Source of the DNA: Clostridia bacterium
GTDB taxonomy: Bacteria > Bacillota_A > Clostridia > Christensenellales > UBA1242
Length of the DNA: 5,730 nt
Direction: 5' to 3'
NCBI GenBank assembly: GCA_028701635.1
Contig: JAQVQJ010000044.1
Location: 3,359 to 9,088, forward strand
Below are positions 5,450 through 5,730 of this stretch, in pieces (the stretch's first letter is position 1; every line of letters begins with the position of its first letter). Both the position numbers and the translations under genes were made by a program. The notes beneath the pieces are model-generated. The model did no database searches. It worked only from the letters and a program-made list of their open reading frames with translations, and was not told where the DNA came from.

Positions 5450-5730
5450 TTAGTTCATTTCATAATTAGAAACTCTAATTGTTTTAGGAACTATTGGAGT
5501 AATATTATCTCTTACAATAGGATTAACTCTAATTGTTTTAGGTCCTGTTGGAGCTACTACAACTGGCTCTAACGATTTTTTTTGTTCTTCACTCAAAGTT
5601 GCGTATATAAGTTTATTCTGATAATTTATGCTTTGTAACATCTTTTCATGATTTTCTTCTGCTTCTACTATATTGTTATTCATTATTCTTATATTATTTG
5701 CCAATTCTATTGATACATCAAGGTTTTCAT
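5450..5730 (-). CDS. Unrecognised protein with C-terminal PKTIRV repeats (partial, 5' end beyond window)
   Basis: The frame is open to the window edge (92 codons plus stop visible), and the only internal starts (TTG at 5704, ATG at 5683) lack a ribosome site, so the true start probably lies outside. The visible part has two zones. The first is a polar, probably helical stretch with many Asn, Glu and Lys residues (IMNNNIVEAEENHEKMLQSI, then KLIYATLSEEQKKSLEPV). The second is a Pro/Val/Ile-rich tail where PKTIRV appears twice, 18 residues apart, in APTGPKTIRVNPIVRDN and TPIVPKTIRVSNYEMN. No signal peptide, membrane helix or known motif is visible. I do not recognise the family. The repeat may be a short linear binding motif or a disordered tail; this is inference. 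Confidence 0.65.
   Translation of the reverse strand, partial: ENLDVSIELANNIRIMNNNIVEAEENHEKMLQSINYQNKLIYATLSEEQKKSLEPVVVAPTGPKTIRVNPIVRDNITPIVPKTIRVSNYEMN
5471..5552 (-). repeat. Direct repeat encoding the PKTIRV units
   Basis: The 18-base string AACTCTAATTGTTTTAGG occurs at 5471-5488 and 5525-5542 (plus-strand reading), followed in both copies by a diverged stretch ending TTGGAG. The 54-base period equals 18 codons, so the duplication keeps the reading frame. Confidence 0.85.

Noticed and set aside
5683..5704. TTG at 5704 or ATG at 5683 as the start of the PKTIRV-repeat gene
   Set aside because: No ribosome site precedes either, and the frame stays open to the window edge.

Overview
This window is about 30% GC and reads as the chromosome of a low-GC, Gram-positive-type bacterium (Bacillota), probably an uncultivated gut-type lineage. 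The evidence is the long-form ribosome hibernation factor, two lipoproteins with Cys lipoboxes, strong GGAGG-type ribosome binding sites and hairpin-plus-T-tract terminators. TGA is used as a stop (lipoprotein gene at 1453-2130) and Trp is read from TGG, so the code is the standard bacterial one and not the Mycoplasma code. No tRNA, rRNA, insertion sequence, integrase or CRISPR array is visible, and no gap between genes exceeds about 125 bases.

Layout. (1) 1-1364, minus strand: class II fructose-bisphosphate aldolase (456-1364) followed 57 bases downstream by long-form HPF (1-398, cut by the window edge), probably co-transcribed. (2) 1453-2130, plus strand: a lipoprotein of unknown function, divergent from the aldolase. 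(3) 2204-2233: a hairpin terminator shared with the convergent minus-strand lipoprotein at 2251-3120. (4) 3121-3240: a 120-base divergent intergenic region with a symmetric TATTCCCA/TGGGAATA pair. (5) 3241-3929, plus strand: a decayed gene for a membrane-anchored protein. Its extracellular start resembles the RsgI middle domain, including the Asn-Pro autocleavage-type site. It has lost its ATG and carries a frameshift. (6) 3953-3983: a strong bidirectional terminator. (7) 3995-5324, minus strand: an ADP-ribosylglycohydrolase gene followed 25 bases later by a tiny stand-alone GGDEF gene, with a near-consensus promoter ahead of the pair. (8) 5393-5730, minus strand: a terminator and the 3' part of an unrecognised gene whose C-terminus carries an 18-residue repeat containing PKTIRV.

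Functionally the window mixes housekeeping genes (glycolysis, ribosome hibernation) with cell-surface and signalling genes (two lipoproteins, an RsgI-like remnant, a GGDEF protein and an enzyme that removes ADP-ribose). The points most worth a second look are the RsgI-like pseudogene with its shared divergent control region, and the compact ARH-GGDEF operon whose GGDEF signature has an extra residue. I see no convincing complete novel system.
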